Positions 61,560-64,000 of a stretch of 64,000 nucleotides of DNA are shown one piece after another. How positions within the stretch are numbered: position 1 is the stretch's first letter; the number at the start of each line of letters is the position of its first letter. A program made the position numbers and the translations under genes. Origin of the DNA: Limnomonas spitsbergensis (Eukaryota; Chlorophyta; Chlorophyceae; Chlamydomonadales); contig JAYJMM010000094.1 of assembly GCA_037349105.1 (NCBI GenBank), positions 1,054,001-1,118,000 on the forward strand, in the 5' to 3' direction. The notes beneath the pieces are model-generated. The model had not been told where the DNA came from and did not search any database. It saw nothing but the letters and a program-made list of their open reading frames with translations.

Positions 61560-64000
61560 AGGGCAGGGGATGTGGGGGAAAGCCCATGAGGATGATGCAT
61601 GAGAGACAGGGAGAGGCACATGGGGGAGGTGCATGGGAGACGGGTGATAACCAATGAGCCATGCCTGACATGGCGAACACGACGGCGGGGAGGGTGTTCA
61701 ATGAAGCATGCATGACATGGTGAGCATCTGGGGACACGGCAGGAAAGGGCTCGTATTGAGCCATGCATGACATGTCAAACATAAAACAGCAGGGGACACG
61801 GCAGGGCAGGGCAGGGCAGGGTCCGTACTGATCCATGCATAACAAACACAACTTCGGGGACACGGCAAGGCAGGGTCCGTACTGAGCCATGCATAACAAA
61901 CACAAATTCGGGGACACCGCAGGCCAGGGTCCGTACTGAGCCATGCATAACAAACACAACTTCGGGGACACGGCAGGGCAGGGCCCGTACTGAGCCATGC
62001 ATAACAAACACAACTTCGGGGACACCGCAGGCCAGGGTCCGTACTGAGCCATGCATAACAAACACAACTTCGGGGACACCGCAGGGCAGGGCCCGTACTG
62101 AGCCATGCATAACAAACACAACTTCGGGGACACGGCAGGACAGGGCCCGTACTGAGCCATGCATAACAAACACAACTTCTGGGACACCGCAGGGCAGGGC
62201 CCGTACTGAGCCATGCATAACAAACACAACTTCGGGGACACGGCAGGACAGGGCCCGTACTGAGCCATGCATAATAAACACAACTTCGGGGACACCGCAG
62301 GGCAGGGTCCGTACTGAGCCATGCATAACAAACACAACTTCGGGGACACCGCAGGGCAGGGCCCGTACTGAGCCATGCATAACAAACACAACTTCGGGGA
62401 CAACCAGGCCAGGGTCCGTACTGAGCCATGCATAATAAACACAACTTCGGGGACACCGCAGGGCAGGGTCCGTACTGAGCCATGCATAACAAACACAACT
62501 TCGGGGACACCGCAGGCCAGGGTCCGTACTGAGCCATGCATAACAAACACAACTTCGGGGACACCGCAGGGCAGGGCCCGTACTGAGCCATGCATAACAA
62601 ACACAACTTCGGGGACACGGCAAGGCAGGGTCCGTACTGAGCCATGCATAACAAACACAACTTCGGGGACACGGCAGGACAGGGCCCGTACTGAGCCATG
62701 CATAACAAACACAACTTCTGGGACATGGCAAGGCAGGGTCCGTACTGAGCCATGCATAACAAACACAACTTCGGGGACACGGCAGGGCAGGGTCCGTACT
62801 GAGCCATGCATAACAAACACAACTTCGGGGACACCGCAGGCCAGGGTCTGTACTGAGCCATGCATAACAAACACAACTTCGGGGACACCGCAGGGCAGGG
62901 CCCGTACTGAGCCATGCATAACAAACACAACTTCGGGGACAACCAGGCCAGGGTCCGTACTGAGCCATGCATAACAAACACAACTTCGAAGACACGGCAG
63001 GACAGAGCCTGTACTGAGCCATGCATAACAAACACAAGTTCGGGGACACCGCAGGGCAGGGCCCGTACTGAGCCATGCATAACAAACACAACTTCGGGGA
63101 CACGGCAGGACAGGGTCTGTACTGAGCCATGCATAACAAACACAACTTGTGGGACATGGCAGGACAGGGCCCGTACTGAGCCATGCATAATAAACACAAC
63201 TTCGGGGACACCGCAGGGCAGGGCCCGTACTGAGCCATGCATAACAAACACAACTTCGGGGACACGGCAGGACAGGGCCCGTACTGAGCCATGCATAACA
63301 AACACAACTTCGAAGACACGGCAGGGCAGGGCCCGTACTGAGCCATGCATAACAAACACAACTTCGGGGACACCGCAGGGCAGGGTCCGTACTGAGCCAT
63401 GCATAACAAACACAACTTCGGGGACACCGCAGGGCAGGGTCCGTACTGAGCCATGCATAACAAACACAACTTCGGGGACACGGCAAGGCAGGGTCCGTAC
63501 TGAGCCATGCATAACAAACACAACTTCGGGGACACGGCAGGACAGGGCCCGTACTGAGCCATGCATAACAAACACAACTTCGAAGACACGGCAGGACAGA
63601 GCCTGTACTGAGCCATGCATAACAAACACAAGTTCGGGGACACCGCAGGGCAGGGCCCGTACTGAGCCATGCATAACAAACACAACTTCGGGGACACCGC
63701 AGGGCAGGGTCTGTACTGAGCCATGCATAACAAACACAACTTGTGGGACACTGCAGGGCAGGGTCCGTACTGAGCCATGTATAACAAACACAACTTCGGG
63801 GACACGGCAGGACAGGACCCGTATTGAGCCATGCATAACAAACAAAACTTCGGGGACACGGCAGGACAGAGCCTGTAATGAGCCATGCATAACAACAAAA
63901 CTTCGGGGACACGGCAAGACAGGACCCGTATTGAGCCATGCATTACAAACAAAACTTCGGGGACACGGCAGGAAAGGGCTTGTATTGAGCCATGCACGAC
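61560..64000 (-). repeat. 55-bp satellite related to the EF-hand exon 5' edge, reaching the window end
   Basis: About 40 copies of a 55-bp unit (plus strand TACTGAGCCATGCATAACAA, ACACAACTTCGGGGACA, CGGCAGGGCAGGG). On the minus strand the unit reads TGTCCCCGAAGTTGTGTTTG then ATGCATGGCTCAGTACGGAC. This parallels the EF-hand exon start TGTCCCCAGATGTTTGTCCT then CTGCATGGCTCATTATGAC. Between array and exon (61560-61790) lie transitional copies of 70-90 bp. Since 55 is not a multiple of three and the unit lacks stops, three long open frames of 740-954 codons arise; they are not genes. Confidence 0.93.

Noticed and set aside
61075..63997. Three overlapping minus-strand open frames of 739-954 codons rich in CVCYAWLSTDPALPCPRS-like repeats
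   Set aside because: They are the three frames of one 55-bp satellite that lacks stop codons. No frame is favoured, and the 55-bp unit cycles through all frames. Only the EF-hand exon at 61455-61551 inside the longest one is accepted.

Overview
This is a window of a large, repeat-rich nuclear genome, most likely from a green alga. The evidence: an intron-split nuclear gene for the chloroplast ATP synthase gamma subunit with the plastid-type redox dithiol; a plant-type formiminotransferase-like gene; a GIY-YIG domain like that of plastid glutaredoxin S16; plant-type CCCTAAA telomere-like runs; GT-AG introns in every gene. A repeat-laden prasinophyte such as Cymbomonas would fit, but that is inference. 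No prokaryotic operons, rRNA, convincing tRNA or CRISPR are seen.

Layout. 0.3-1.9 kb (-): start of a secreted metallopeptidase with a thermolysin-type propeptide, cut by the window edge. 1.9-10 kb: no firm gene, mostly dispersed and tandem repeats. 10.0-23.6 kb (+): nine-exon formiminotransferase-like gene. 23.6-26.5 kb: tandem arrays. 26.6-31.3 kb (+): nine-exon atpC. 33.9-43.2 kb (-): ten-exon gene whose phases all agree and which joins a GIY-YIG domain to a prolyl-4-hydroxylase/EGLN-like 2-oxoglutarate dioxygenase. 43.2-49.2 kb: repeats and two weak exon candidates. 49.3-56.3 kb (+): eight-exon gene of unknown function. 59.6-61.6 kb (-): EF-hand exons whose gene runs off the right edge, preceded by a 2.3 kb satellite reaching the end of the window.

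The main observation is structural. Exon ends are wrapped in tandem arrays of decayed copies of themselves. Copies of an exon's 3' end plus the adjoining intron start lie downstream of the exon; copies of an exon's 5' end plus the adjoining intron end lie upstream. The pattern is seen in all six genes, at more than a dozen junctions, and many copies keep plausible splice sites. Some arrays have grown into satellites; the 55-bp satellite at the right end can be read as an amplified 5' edge of the EF-hand exon. The exon-edge arrays and the GIY-YIG/dioxygenase fusion are the two points most worth testing.

Gene models were built by hand from splice-site motifs, reading phase and recalled family patterns. 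No alignment or transcript evidence was available.
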